NCBI RefSeq assembly: GCF_046557615.1
Contig: NZ_JBKIII010000001.1
Coordinates: 868,001-932,000 of the forward strand
Length of the DNA stretch: 64,000 nucleotides
Direction: 5' to 3'
From: Haloferax sp046557615
Lineage (GTDB): Archaea > Halobacteriota > Halobacteria > Halobacteriales > Haloferacaceae
How positions within the stretch are numbered: the first letter of the stretch is position 1; every line of letters begins with the position of its first letter. The translations under genes were made by a program, and so were the position numbers. The notes beneath the pieces are model-generated. The model was not told the origin of the DNA. It did not search any database and was given only the letters and a program-made list of their open reading frames with translations. Positions 17,518 through 26,650 of the stretch are shown one piece after another.

Positions 17518-17541
17518 TGTGACATTCAGTACCATGTCACA
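17518..17541. promoter_or_regulatory. Perfect inverted repeat overlapping a start codon
   Basis: TGTGACAT (17518-17525) and ATGTCACA (17534-17541) are perfect 8-bp arms around an 8-nt spacer. The last base is the A of the ATG of the following small gene. A TATA-like ACATTTACC lies at 17505-17513, so the transcript is probably leaderless and the palindrome covers the region between TATA and +1, a repressor position. Confidence 0.55.
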
Positions 17542-17726
17542 TGACCAACCACGCATCTTCAAATCGGTGGGACGGTACGACTGACGGCAATGGCCCAAAT
17601 GGCCTTACTGGCGCCGAGACAGTCGAATCCTACGACATCGACGGTGGCGTGGTGTTCTATGACGCAGAGAACCCATTGGCGTGGGTCGAAACGACGCTCA
17701 CGATGTTGCTCGACGACTGCGCCTAA
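17541..17726 (+). CDS. Small haloarchaeal protein of unknown function (61 aa)
   Basis: A 61-residue acidic protein with a Gly/Asn-rich start and a well-formed C-terminal half (VESYDIDGGVVFYDAENPLAW). It looks like a conserved small haloarchaeal family (I recall such proteins filed as a DUF in the 73xx series, not checked). No cysteine pairs or membrane segment. It is divergent from polB, with a strong palindrome at its start. Confidence 0.75.
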   Translation: MTNHASSNRWDGTTDGNGPNGLTGAETVESYDIDGGVVFYDAENPLAWVETTLTMLLDDCA

Positions 17727-17784
17727 CCACCACAAAAACCGCCGAAGCGGTTTCTTTTTGCTAACTCGGCCATTCATCGAAACT

Positions 17785-18273
17785 GTGATTGACGGAGAGC
17801 GGAGCGACGACGACGATTTCATCTCCGGAATCGACCCGGAATCTCGCTGGGAGAATGCCGAATCGCGCTGGGGGAACCCCGAATACGACCTCCCCAACGT
17901 CCCGAGCGTCCGCATCCCTTCGACCGAACCAGACCCGGAAGAGAACGAATTCAGCGCCGACGTGGACCCAGACCAGATGAAACTCTTCTGGGGCAGTGTC
18001 TTCCTCGCAAACGTCGCGCTCGCCGGACTCTCACTCGGCCCGATGCTCATCTACTTCCGAAACCAGTGGCTCATCGGCGGTGGCGCGCTCGTCCTCGGTA
18101 TCGCTTCGCTCGCCCGCGTTTACACGATGTACAGAGAGTACAAATCCACTGATTGGGAGCGCGTGAAAGCAGAAAACGAGGACGACGAAGCTGGCAATGA
18201 TTCGACCGCGGCTGACGAACCAGACGACCAAGCCGACGAAGCTTGCGCAGACGGCGGCGAGCGCAACCCCTAA
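17785..18273 (+). CDS. Haloarchaeal membrane protein with acidic flanks, unknown function
   Basis: A 162-residue protein from a GTG start (VIDGERSDDDD). An acidic soluble N-terminus of about 70 residues is followed by two membrane helices (FWGSVFLANVALAGLSLG and the WLIGGGALVLGIASL segment) and an acidic tail. It lies between polB and the Rad50 region on the plus strand, 25 nt before the next gene. No enzymatic motif is visible. Confidence 0.75.
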   Translation: MIDGERSDDDDFISGIDPESRWENAESRWGNPEYDLPNVPSVRIPSTEPDPEENEFSADVDPDQMKLFWGSVFLANVALAGLSLGPMLIYFRNQWLIGGGALVLGIASLARVYTMYREYKSTDWERVKAENEDDEAGNDSTAADEPDDQADEACADGGERNP

Positions 18274-18298
18274 CAGTCGTCCCGACTTTCTCCCACCC

Positions 18299-18727
18299 AT
18301 GCGAACGGTCCGCGGTCCAGACGGTCGGACCTATCTCCTCGTCAAGCAATCGAGCGATTCGAGTCGCGTCCGCGACCCGGAAACCGGCGACGAGCAGTAT
18401 CTTCCGAACGACGAACTCGAAGGAGTGAGCGGCGAGTCACCGCTCGAAACCGCGGCCCGCGGCATCGACTCGTCTATCCGAACGATTCTCACCGCCGTTC
18501 CGAACGAGCGCGCACTCGGCTTGCTCGTCGAGTTCGTCGACCGCGGCGAAGTTCCGATTCTCGACCTCCTCGACTCCTACGACCTCTGCGAGAGCGACCT
18601 GCACGGACTGCTCGTGGAGTTCAAAATCGCCGGACTCATCGAAGAAACCGAAGTCTACGGCGAGCGAGGCTACGCGGCGACGACGGTTGCAAAAGACGGA
18701 ATCGAACGCCTGCGCGCGTCCGAGTGA
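18299..18727 (+). CDS. Conserved haloarchaeal protein with winged-helix-like C-terminus
   Basis: A 142-residue protein. The first 40 residues form a small beta-rich unit (VRGPDGRTYLLVKQSSDSSR). The second half (LLVEFVDRGEVPILDLLDSYDLCESDLHGLLVEFKIAGLIEE...) reads like a winged helix ending in a GYAATTVAKDG wing. It converges on rad50 with 22 bp between the stops. Possibly a DNA-binding companion of the repair genes; that is an inference from position only. Confidence 0.75.
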   Translation: MRTVRGPDGRTYLLVKQSSDSSRVRDPETGDEQYLPNDELEGVSGESPLETAARGIDSSIRTILTAVPNERALGLLVEFVDRGEVPILDLLDSYDLCESDLHGLLVEFKIAGLIEETEVYGERGYAATTVAKDGIERLRASE

Positions 18728-18749
18728 GTACGTCCGACTTGAGCGTGTC

Positions 18750-21428
18750 CTAATCGTCTGCGAGGACGCCCGCCAGCGACGCGACATCGGTGTGTTCGAC
18801 CGAGGAGCGATTCGTCGTCGGATTCTTTTCGACGCGAACGAGGTCGTCGGCCGCCCCGACGAGTTCGTCGTCGTGGCTGACGATGAGAATCTGCTTGACG
18901 CCACGTTGTTGCATGTCTTCGACCAGTCCGATGAGTCGTGAGACGTGGCCGTCGTCGAGGAACACCGTCGGTTCGTCGAGAATGAGCGGTGGGAGCGGTG
19001 CGGCACCGTCGATACCCTCCGCGAGTAGTCGGTAGATTGCACACCGGAGGCTGAGGTTGAACAGCGCGCGCTCCCCACCGGAGAGTTGCTCGGGGCTGAG
19101 TGCCGTTCCGTCCTTCTGGAACACGGTGAGTTCGTAGTCGCCGTCGAGGCGAATGCGTGAGTAAGCGTCGTTGCCGTAGACGAGGTCGAACGTCTCGTTG
19201 AGCATGCGTTCGAGTACTTCGACGTTGCGCTGGCGCAACTCGGCTCTCAAGTCGCCGTAGGTCGATTCGAGCGTCGAAACCTCGTCGTGGAGCGATTCGA
19301 GCGCATCGACCCGTTCGGCGAGGGATTCGTGACGCTTTCGGAGCGACGCGAGTTGCTCCAGTTCGGCTTTTACCCCGCCGATGCGCCCTTGGATATTGTC
19401 GCGTTTCTCGCGCATCTTCGGGAGTTTCGATGCGGCGTCATCGAGGAACGACTGTGCGTTCTCTTTACGCGCTTCCGCGGTCTCGACATCCGCATCATCG
19501 ACCGCCTCTCGGAGTTCGTCCCGGCGTTCACGACGCTCTTGGAGGTGTTCTCTTCGTTCGCTGTTGATATCGGCGAGCGACTGGCGCTTCTCGCGCAGGC
19601 GTACCTGCTCGTCGCGGTGGTCCGCCTGCGTGTCGAGCAAGGTTTCGATTCGGTCGAGCGTCGCTCGGCGCGAGTCGAGCCTTTCGAGGTCGGATTCGAG
19701 CGATTCGACCGTCTCTTTCGCGTCGGTTGCGCGCTCGGCTTGGCTGGTTGCCGCCTCGCGTTTCGCGTCGGCTTCGTCGGCCAACTCGTCCGCTTCGGAG
19801 CGTTTCTCTTCGACTTCGGCTTCACGCGTTTCGATGAGTGACTCTCGGTCTTCGATACGCTCGGCCACGAGCGAAAGGCTGTTTTCGAGCGACTCCGCCC
19901 GAGATTCGGCGTTCACCAACGCGTCGGCGTCTTCGACGGACTCGTCGAGGGAATCGACACGTGATTCGAGTTCGTCGCGCGTTTCGGCGAGTTCCTCGAC
20001 TTCGGCTTCACGCTCGCCAATTGCATCCACGTGGGGCGAATCTTCGACTGGTTGACCACACTCTGGGCACTTCCCCGCATCGCGGAGTTCCTTCGCTTCG
20101 GCCAGTCGCTCACGGGCGTTCTTCAGTTCGGTCTTCGTCTGCGCGAGCGACTCGCGCGCCTCAGAGCGTTCCGTTCGGCGTTCGTCGAGAAGCGTTGTAG
20201 CCTCACCGCGAGCGACGGATGCATCTTCGAACTGTTCGTCGATTTCTGCCAGCGACGACTCGATATCTTCGCGCTTCTCGGTGAGTTCTTCGAGGTCGGA
20301 TTGGGCTTCTTCGATAGCTTCCTCGTCTTCTTCGGCCGCCTGTCGTTTCTCGGTCGCGCGCGAGGCGAGGTCTTCTGCGCGTTCTTCGAGACGCTCTTTC
20401 TGTGCAGTGAGCGCCTGCGCCTTCGTTCTCGCTTCGGTGAGTTCGTCACGGAGGTCAGATTCTCGGCCCGCCAACTCGTCGCGGCGTTCGTCGAGTGCGT
20501 CTTCGCTGGCCTCGGCGAGTTCGGTGTCGGCGACGAGTTCGGCGAGTTGCTCGTCGATATCCTCGATTTCGGCGTCGAGTTCGCGAATACGCTCGGAGAG
20601 CGAATCACGTTCTGACTCGTCGGCCGAGATTTTCTTCGAGAGGCCTTCGACCGCAGATTCGACCTCGGCGAGTTGCTCGCGCTTTTCTTTGTGGGCTTGG
20701 AGTGTCGATTCGACTTCTTCGAGGACAGCTTTCGCTTTGTCGCGGTTCGATTCAGCCTTGGAAATCGCCTCGTCACGCTTCGAAAGCTTCGATTCGAGTG
20801 AGTTGAGCGTGGCGTGCAAGTCGGCCTGTTCTTTCTCTCCGATTTGCGAAGCCACGTCTTCGAGGACGCTCTTCTTGCTCGTCAGCACGTCTTCGACGCC
20901 CAACCGAGCGTTGCCTGCTCGCTCGCGGTAGACTTCGAGTTTGCCGAGTTGGAGCAGGTCGTCTATCATGTCCTGTCGCTGACCCGGCGAGGCGTTGATG
21001 AGTTTGTTGACCTCGCCCTGTTGGACGTAGGCGCAGTTGACGAACGCCTCGGCGTCCATGCGCAGGAGTGAGGCGACGAACTTCCGTACGTCTCGCGCGC
21101 CTTCGACCGTTCCAGAGGGGCCTTCGAGGACACACTTGGCCGTCGTCGCTCTCTCGCCGGTGTTTCGCACTCGGCGCTCGATTCGGTACTGGCCGTCGTC
21201 GTGGACGAACTCCAGTTCGAGTTCGGTGTCGTCTGCGCCGGTCGTGACGATGTCTTCGAGCGTTCCATCGAGGGCTTTCGACCCGTAGAGCGCGAAGAAA
21301 CACGCTTCGAGGAGAGAGGATTTTCCGCTGCCGTTGACGCCGTGGATGACGGTCACACCGTCTCGGAGGTCGAGTTCGGCGTCTTCGTAGGGCTTGAAAT
21401 TACGCAGCGCGATTCGGGTGAATCTCAT
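18750..21428 (-). CDS. rad50: Rad50, DNA double-strand break repair ATPase
   Basis: An 892-residue SMC-like ATPase. Walker A is GVNGSGKSS (30-38), followed by YVQQGEVNKL, a long coiled coil (about 170-740) with the zinc hook CPECGQPV near residue 454, the signature LSGGERALF and Walker B LPPLILDEPT at the C-terminus. Its start overlaps the mre11 stop by 4 nt (ATGA), so the two are translationally coupled. It forms the Mre11-Rad50 complex for break processing. Confidence 0.97.
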   Translation of the reverse strand: MRFTRIALRNFKPYEDAELDLRDGVTVIHGVNGSGKSSLLEACFFALYGSKALDGTLEDIVTTGADDTELELEFVHDDGQYRIERRVRNTGERATTAKCVLEGPSGTVEGARDVRKFVASLLRMDAEAFVNCAYVQQGEVNKLINASPGQRQDMIDDLLQLGKLEVYRERAGNARLGVEDVLTSKKSVLEDVASQIGEKEQADLHATLNSLESKLSKRDEAISKAESNRDKAKAVLEEVESTLQAHKEKREQLAEVESAVEGLSKKISADESERDSLSERIRELDAEIEDIDEQLAELVADTELAEASEDALDERRDELAGRESDLRDELTEARTKAQALTAQKERLEERAEDLASRATEKRQAAEEDEEAIEEAQSDLEELTEKREDIESSLAEIDEQFEDASVARGEATTLLDERRTERSEARESLAQTKTELKNARERLAEAKELRDAGKCPECGQPVEDSPHVDAIGEREAEVEELAETRDELESRVDSLDESVEDADALVNAESRAESLENSLSLVAERIEDRESLIETREAEVEEKRSEADELADEADAKREAATSQAERATDAKETVESLESDLERLDSRRATLDRIETLLDTQADHRDEQVRLREKRQSLADINSERREHLQERRERRDELREAVDDADVETAEARKENAQSFLDDAASKLPKMREKRDNIQGRIGGVKAELEQLASLRKRHESLAERVDALESLHDEVSTLESTYGDLRAELRQRNVEVLERMLNETFDLVYGNDAYSRIRLDGDYELTVFQKDGTALSPEQLSGGERALFNLSLRCAIYRLLAEGIDGAAPLPPLILDEPTVFLDDGHVSRLIGLVEDMQQRGVKQILIVSHDDELVGAADDLVRVEKNPTTNRSSVEHTDVASLAGVLADD

Positions 21429-22804
21429 GCGAAATCACCCAGCGAGCTATTGTCGTCGGTGTTCGAACCCGAGTCCGACGCTTCCTCTGTCGTGTTTGAT
21501 TCCGTCTCTCGAACCACGTCACCGTCGCCACCTCCATCAGCGGTGGCATCGGTGACTGCTGCGACCGTCTCTGTGGATTCTTTGGCACCTTCTTCGACGA
21601 CTTCGGCGTCGTCGTCGGCTTCGGGCGTCTCCGTTGTTTCGTCTGGGTCGGCTTGCGTCTCGCCATTGGTGGCTTCTGCCGGAACGTCAACCGTCGTGAA
21701 CGCGCCGAGGTCGTCGTCGATGCGGTCGGCGAGTCGCGTCTTCACCTCGTCGCGGACGTTGGAGTCGGCGACTTTGCTCGCACGAATCGTCTCTTCGACG
21801 TCGAGGGCGGCGGTCGAAAGGCCCATCTCGTGGACGCGCTCTCGCACTGCATCGTCCGGGTCGGCGAAGGAAACGTCGGTGGCGACTGGTGCATCGAGGT
21901 CGAGTTCGCGGCGGTCGGTGACGCGCGCGACGAGTGCGCCCTGTTCGGTTGCGAACGTCTCGACCGAAGCGGGCGTGACCGTCTCGCCTTCGCCCGTGAG
22001 TTCGATGATTGCGACGGCGTCTTCGAGGTCGAACTCGCGGACGCGCTGGCGGACGCGTTCGATTCCTTCGTCGCCCGAAAGTTCGACCGAGATGAATTCG
22101 AATGGCCGGGTTTCGAGAGTTCGACGGCGGATGTCGATGGTTTCAGAAAATTCGACGAGGTTGTAGCCGCGCGGGTCGCGCTCGCTCGCGCTCGCACGCT
22201 CGGTCGAACCACAGTAGGTCACCCACGTGTCGTCGAGTTCGGCGACGCCGGGAACGTGGTTATCGCCGAGGAGGACCGCGTCGAAGCCGACGTTCGACTC
22301 GCTGAGGACGGTTTCTGTCTCCCAGTCGGCGTGTGCGAACGGCGTGAACAGCCCGTGGCCGACGAGTACTGCGTGGGACTGGTCGTGCGGGTCGAACTGG
22401 TACTCGAGTTCGTCGCGTCGAGAGCGCGGCACGTGGTCGAGACCGTAGAAGGCCACGTCGCCGACGACGTGTGGCGAACTACCGAGTCGGGTCGCAAGCC
22501 CGAGGCGTTCGAATAGGTCGAGCCATTGCCCGCCACGAGTCGATTCGTGGTTCCCGACGATTGCGAGAAACGGAATACCCGCATCGTCGAGTCGCCGAAG
22601 CGCCGCGAGCGTGCCGAGGAGGTCAGGCAACTCGGGGCGTCGGTCGTGGTACAGGTCGCCCGCGTGGACGACCGCGTCTACGTCGTCCGAGAGCGCGTCT
22701 TCGACCACCTGCTCGAACGCGGAGAGGAAGTCTTGACGGCGCGCGGGCGAGTGGTACTGTTGGTACCCAATGTGGGTGTCGCCGGTGTGTATCACCCGTG
22801 TCAT
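21425..22804 (-). CDS. mre11: Mre11, double-strand break repair nuclease
   Basis: A 459-residue calcineurin-like nuclease. The phosphoesterase motifs are in order: DTHIGY, HAGDLYHD, GNHE, GHGLFTPF and GDNHVPG. After the nuclease and capping domains (to about 370) comes an acidic low-complexity tail of about 85 residues that ends GDFA. Immediately upstream, with no spacer, lies a small conserved gene, so a three-gene operon is likely. Confidence 0.96.
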   Translation of the reverse strand: MTRVIHTGDTHIGYQQYHSPARRQDFLSAFEQVVEDALSDDVDAVVHAGDLYHDRRPELPDLLGTLAALRRLDDAGIPFLAIVGNHESTRGGQWLDLFERLGLATRLGSSPHVVGDVAFYGLDHVPRSRRDELEYQFDPHDQSHAVLVGHGLFTPFAHADWETETVLSESNVGFDAVLLGDNHVPGVAELDDTWVTYCGSTERASASERDPRGYNLVEFSETIDIRRRTLETRPFEFISVELSGDEGIERVRQRVREFDLEDAVAIIELTGEGETVTPASVETFATEQGALVARVTDRRELDLDAPVATDVSFADPDDAVRERVHEMGLSTAALDVEETIRASKVADSNVRDEVKTRLADRIDDDLGAFTTVDVPAEATNGETQADPDETTETPEADDDAEVVEEGAKESTETVAAVTDATADGGGDGDVVRETESNTTEEASDSGSNTDDNSSLGDFA

Positions 22805-23137
22805 CTATCCGGTGATTTGCCGCCCCCGCTGAAAACCGTTATGCGCGGACCGAGAGTGAACCGGGTCGCCGTCGAGTACGGCACGGAGGTCGGCGAGGTC
22901 AGAGAGCAAGCGGCGTCCTTCGCGCGCGAGGGCGTGGTCACCAGAGTGAGCCGCGCACGTGACTGCCTCTCTGAGTCGGGCGTCACCGTCAGCGTCGAGA
23001 AAGATGGCCGCCGTGTGAAGCGTCGAGAACGCTCGACGGGCCTCGGCGATGGTGGGATGAGGAGAATCAGTCGCGGGAGTGTCGGTGTCGTCAGTGAGTG
23101 CAGAGAGTGCGCGGCCAACGGTTTCGGGGTCAGTCAT
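22805..23137 (-). CDS. Small conserved protein upstream of mre11, unknown function
   Basis: A 110-residue acidic, mostly helical protein. Its stop directly abuts the mre11 start, which implies co-transcription and probably translational coupling. There is a TIAEARRAFSTLHTAAIFLDADGD... helical core and a histidine-bearing CAAHSGDHALAREGRRLL segment. No known domain is recognised. The context suggests an accessory role in the Mre11-Rad50 system. Confidence 0.7.
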   Translation of the reverse strand: MTDPETVGRALSALTDDTDTPATDSPHPTIAEARRAFSTLHTAAIFLDADGDARLREAVTCAAHSGDHALAREGRRLLSDLADLRAVLDGDPVHSRSAHNGFQRGRQITG

Positions 23138-23163
23138 GGGCCGACGTGGCCGCGTGTTCGGAT

Positions 23164-23433
23164 TTAAAGTTTCAGCGTGTAGAGGCGCTTGCGCGCATCG
23201 GAGAACGAGAACCGCGAATCGACCGCACCCTCCTCTTCGAGTCGGGAAAGCGCATAGCGGACCGTCCGCGGTGGAAGCAGCGACTCCTCAGCGATTTGGC
23301 TCTGTGTGAGCGTCTCTTCGTAGTCGAGAATCTTCACGACTAACTTCGCGCTCGGCGGCATGTCTCGGACGGCCGCCCAGCGGTCTTCGGTGTTCGCTTC
23401 GGTCTGCGGTTCGACCGCTTCCGTGGTGCTCAT
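23164..23433 (-). CDS. Winged-helix transcriptional regulator (MarR-like, 89 aa)
   Basis: An 89-residue single-domain regulator. After an acidic leader, residues 28-89 are a winged helix: PSAKLVVKILDYEETLTQSQIAEE, recognition helix LPPRTVRYALSRLEEEGAV, and a wing ending in KRLYTLKL. It is divergent from panA. The shared AT-rich region contains a TATA-like stretch 20-30 nt upstream of its ATG. The target is unknown; it could control itself, panA or the downstream mre11 operon. Confidence 0.82.
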   Translation of the reverse strand: MSTTEAVEPQTEANTEDRWAAVRDMPPSAKLVVKILDYEETLTQSQIAEESLLPPRTVRYALSRLEEEGAVDSRFSFSDARKRLYTLKL

Positions 23434-23606
23434 CGTATATGATTCGAAGCAATGCTATTAGATAATATTTGCTATGTTGTTTCATGCGCCTCGGTAATTT
23501 CGTGTGACACGCGTCAGACTACCTACACGCCAGCAGACGGACAGGAGAGGCGGTGAGAGTCTCACACACCCGAAGCCTCATAAGAGCCTGTGCCCTACCA
23601 CGCCTG

Positions 23607-24824
23607 ATGACCGACACTGTGGACGACGTCGACCTTCCGTACGATGAGGAGACGGCGTCGCAGCAGGAGAAGCTCTCCGCTCTACAAGAGCGGCTCAACG
23701 TTCTCGAATCGCAGAACGAGGAGATGCGAGACAAGCTTCTCGATGCGAATGCAGAGAACAACAAGTACCAACAGAAACTCGAGCGGCTGACCCACGAGAA
23801 CAAGAAGCTCAAGCAGTCGCCGCTGTTCGTTGCGACGGTACAGGAAATCACCGACGAGGGGGTCATCATCAAGCAGCACGGTAACAACCAAGAGGCCCTC
23901 ACCGAAGTGACCGAAGACATGCGCGAGGACTTAGAACCCGACGCGCGCGTCGCAGTGAACAACTCGCTCTCTATCGTCAAGCGACTCGACAAAGAGACTG
24001 ACGTGCGGGCACGCGTCATGCAAGTCGAACACAGCCCCGATGTCACCTACGAGGACATCGGTGGCCTCGAAGAGCAGATGCAAGAAGTTCGGGAGACCGT
24101 CGAGATGCCCCTCGACCGCCCCGAGATGTTCGAGAAGGTTGGAATCGACCCACCTGCGGGCGTCCTCCTCTACGGGCCACCGGGCACCGGGAAGACCATG
24201 CTCGCCAAGGCCGTCGCCAACCAGACGAACGCTTCGTTCATCAAGATGGCTGGCTCCGAACTGGTGCACAAGTTCATCGGTGAGGGTGCGAAGCTCGTTC
24301 GCGACCTGTTCGAGGTCGCCCGCGAGAACGAGCCTGCCGTCATCTTCATCGACGAAATCGACGCCATCGCGTCGAAGCGCACCGATTCGAAGACCTCAGG
24401 CGACGCCGAGGTCCAGCGCACGATGATGCAACTGCTCGCCGAGATGGACGGCTTCGACGAGCGCGGAAACATCCGCCTCATCGCGGCGACCAACCGCTTC
24501 GACATGCTCGACCCCGCAATCCTCCGACCCGGCCGCTTCGACCGCCTTATCGAAGTGCCCAAGCCGAACGAGGACGGCCGCGAAATCATCTTCAAGATTC
24601 ACACGCGCAAGATGAACGTCGCCGACGACGTGGACTTCGAAGAACTCGCCGAGATGGCCGAGAACGCCTCCGGTGCCGACGTGAAGGCCATCTGTACGGA
24701 GGCCGGGATGTTCGCCATCCGCGACGACCGCACGGAAATCTTCATGGAAGACTTCGTCGGCGCGTGGGAGAAGATTCAGCAAGAATCGGAAGACGACACC
24801 GACGTCTCCCGCGCCTTCGCATAA
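23607..24824 (+). CDS. panA: Proteasome-activating nucleotidase PAN
   Basis: A 405-residue AAA+ unfoldase that feeds the 20S proteasome. It has an N-terminal coiled coil (about 20-70), an OB domain, Walker A GPPGTGKT (about 190-197), Walker B VIFIDEIDAI (about 245-254) and the C-terminal helical domain. I start at ATG 23607 rather than the in-frame codon 54 nt upstream, because MTDTVDD is followed directly by the coiled coil. The last three residues are AFA, so the HbYX docking motif has Phe in place of Tyr. Confidence 0.96.
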   Translation: MTDTVDDVDLPYDEETASQQEKLSALQERLNVLESQNEEMRDKLLDANAENNKYQQKLERLTHENKKLKQSPLFVATVQEITDEGVIIKQHGNNQEALTEVTEDMREDLEPDARVAVNNSLSIVKRLDKETDVRARVMQVEHSPDVTYEDIGGLEEQMQEVRETVEMPLDRPEMFEKVGIDPPAGVLLYGPPGTGKTMLAKAVANQTNASFIKMAGSELVHKFIGEGAKLVRDLFEVARENEPAVIFIDEIDAIASKRTDSKTSGDAEVQRTMMQLLAEMDGFDERGNIRLIAATNRFDMLDPAILRPGRFDRLIEVPKPNEDGREIIFKIHTRKMNVADDVDFEELAEMAENASGADVKAICTEAGMFAIRDDRTEIFMEDFVGAWEKIQQESEDDTDVSRAFA

Positions 24825-24825
24825 G

Positions 24826-24855
24826 GCGTCCCCTTTTCCGACCGACGCGGTTTTT
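24826..24855 (+). terminator. Probable panA terminator
   Basis: GCGTC (24826-24830) and GACGC (24844-24848) can pair and are followed by a run of five T. It begins just after the panA stop codon. Confidence 0.45.
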
Positions 24856-24919
24856 GACGACTCGTTACTCGTTCGCCGAGTGACGACGTTGTACGTCCAG
24901 AATAGAGACAGTGGCCCGT

Positions 24920-25054
24920 TTACGCCGGGAACACGAAGTACGGAACGACGAACAGCGCGACGAACATCGCAGTGAGAATCAGGCCGTAGCCGACGAGCGT
25001 CGCGGCGGCGGTGAGCCACGCTTCACGGCGGCCCGGTAAATCGAGAGTAGCCAT
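24920..25054 (-). CDS. Small membrane protein (44 aa), unknown function
   Basis: A 44-residue protein with a basic start (MATLDLPGRREAW) and one long hydrophobic helix, possibly a hairpin, ending VVPYFVFPA. The ATG at 25054 is chosen because the in-frame sequence above it is not protein-like. It follows the DUF998 gene by 41 nt on the same strand, so the two may be co-transcribed. Confidence 0.6.
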   Translation of the reverse strand: MATLDLPGRREAWLTAAATLVGYGLILTAMFVALFVVPYFVFPA

Positions 25055-25095
25055 GCTCGTTTGCTCGCGGTCGTGTATGATAAATCGTTGGTGTT

Positions 25096-25785
25096 CTACG
25101 CCGCCGTCTCGCGGTCCGCGACGGGAGCCATGAGATAGCCACCGAAGCCGAGCGCCCACAGCAAGATTGGGTAGGCGACGTAGCGTTCGAGACCACCCAA
25201 GCCGAGGAACGCGAGCGGGTGGGTGATACCGAGGATGCCGAGGCCGATGATGCTCAGCAAGAGGGCGAGGACGAAGCCACCGACTGCGAGCGACACGTAT
25301 CTGAACGGGGTCTCGATGACTCGGTAGGTGACGGCCGCCGAGATGCCGCCCGCGAAGAACGTGAGCAGCGCAAACAGGCCGTGCATCGGAACTTCGCTTC
25401 CGTCGAAGATGCCGACACCGAGGATGCCGAGGCCGAGCAGGCCGAGTGCGACGGTCACCACGCGGTCACGAAGCGATTGGTGAGCAAAGTACGTCGCGCC
25501 CAGGACGAGTAGCCCCGAGAGAATCATGGTCGTGTTGAAGATGGTCGCCGACGGTTGGAGGATAATGCTGTTCGGTGGGACCGTCGCACCGAGGTCGCTT
25601 ATCTCCTGTACACCGGCGTTGTATCCGGGGTAGAACGCTTCGGCGGTGATAATCCCCATCAGCGCGATGAAGCCGAAGACGAATAGCATCGCCCCTGCGA
25701 GGAATCGCTCGCGGGCATACTCGTACGAGGATACCGTTTCGGTGGCATATCGTGTTCGTGTTCGTGTTTGTGTTGTGTTTGCCAT
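25096..25785 (-). CDS. DUF998 family membrane protein
   Basis: A 229-residue integral membrane protein with about six helices. The early GIITAEAFYPGYNAGVQEIS loop after helix 1 and the later FDGSEVPMHGLFALL loop are typical of DUF998. Function unknown. The N-terminal repeat of Thr-Arg codons comes from a short sequence with many GTGTTC-like triplets, and the ATG at 25785 is a better start than the hydrophobic extension above it. Confidence 0.8.
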   Translation of the reverse strand: MANTTQTRTRTRYATETVSSYEYARERFLAGAMLFVFGFIALMGIITAEAFYPGYNAGVQEISDLGATVPPNSIILQPSATIFNTTMILSGLLVLGATYFAHQSLRDRVVTVALGLLGLGILGVGIFDGSEVPMHGLFALLTFFAGGISAAVTYRVIETPFRYVSLAVGGFVLALLLSIIGLGILGITHPLAFLGLGGLERYVAYPILLWALGFGGYLMAPVADRETAA

Positions 25786-25919
25786 CGTGTTCACCAACTG
25801 AATAATCGATAGAGAATCGAATAACACAGGTCACTGGGTCTCACATTCAGAGAATCGATTTCGGCAGAGTCCTCGCCGGAACCCGAACGACTGAAAGCAA
25901 CTGGGTCGCACCCCACTGT

Positions 25920-26603
25920 ATGGGCACGCCACTCGACACCCGCGAGGCGCAAGCAGAAGAGGTACTCGACCGACTCTACGAAGAGTACCCCGACACGACG
26001 ATTTCGCTGAACTACTCGAATCGACTGGAACTGCTCATCGCGGTCATGCTCTCGGCCCAGTGTACCGACGAGCGCGTCAACAAGGTCTGTGCCGACCTGT
26101 TCGAAAAGTACGATTCGGCCGAAGACTACGCGAACGCCGAGCAAGAGGCGTTGGCCGAGGATATCAACTCCATCACGTACTACAACAACAAGGCGAAGTA
26201 CATTCGGTCGGCCTGTAGCGACATCATCGAGAAACACGACGGCGAGGTTCCGGACACAATGTCCGAACTAACCGACCTCGCTGGTGTCGGCCGCAAGACG
26301 GCGAACGTCGTCCTCCAACACGGTCACGATATCGTCGAGGGCATCGTCGTCGATACCCACGTCCAGCGCATCTCACGACGACTCGGACTCACCGAAGAAG
26401 AGTATCCAGAACAAATCGAAGAAGACCTGATGTCGGTCGTCCCCGAAACCGACTGGCAGCAGTACACTCACTTGCTCATTAGTCACGGGCGCGCCGTGTG
26501 CGACGCGCGCAACCCATCCTGCGACGAGTGCGTACTCGAAGATATCTGTCCATCGTCGAAACTCCAACACGACGTTGACCTCGCAAAGAACGAAGCCTGG
26601 TAA
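25920..26603 (+). CDS. nth: Endonuclease III, base-excision DNA glycosylase
   Basis: A 227-residue HhH-GPD glycosylase/AP lyase that removes oxidised pyrimidines. The helix-hairpin-helix is LAGVGRKTANVV with catalytic Lys126, and the catalytic aspartate is Asp145 in VDTHVQR. The C-terminal 4Fe-4S ligands are Cys194, Cys201, Cys204 and Cys210 (CX6CX2CX5C). The length is normal. Confidence 0.95.
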   Translation: MGTPLDTREAQAEEVLDRLYEEYPDTTISLNYSNRLELLIAVMLSAQCTDERVNKVCADLFEKYDSAEDYANAEQEALAEDINSITYYNNKAKYIRSACSDIIEKHDGEVPDTMSELTDLAGVGRKTANVVLQHGHDIVEGIVVDTHVQRISRRLGLTEEEYPEQIEEDLMSVVPETDWQQYTHLLISHGRAVCDARNPSCDECVLEDICPSSKLQHDVDLAKNEAW

Positions 26604-26650
26604 GGTCGGGTCGTCGTCCGTGTGTTCACATTTTAGGCGAGGAGATTACT

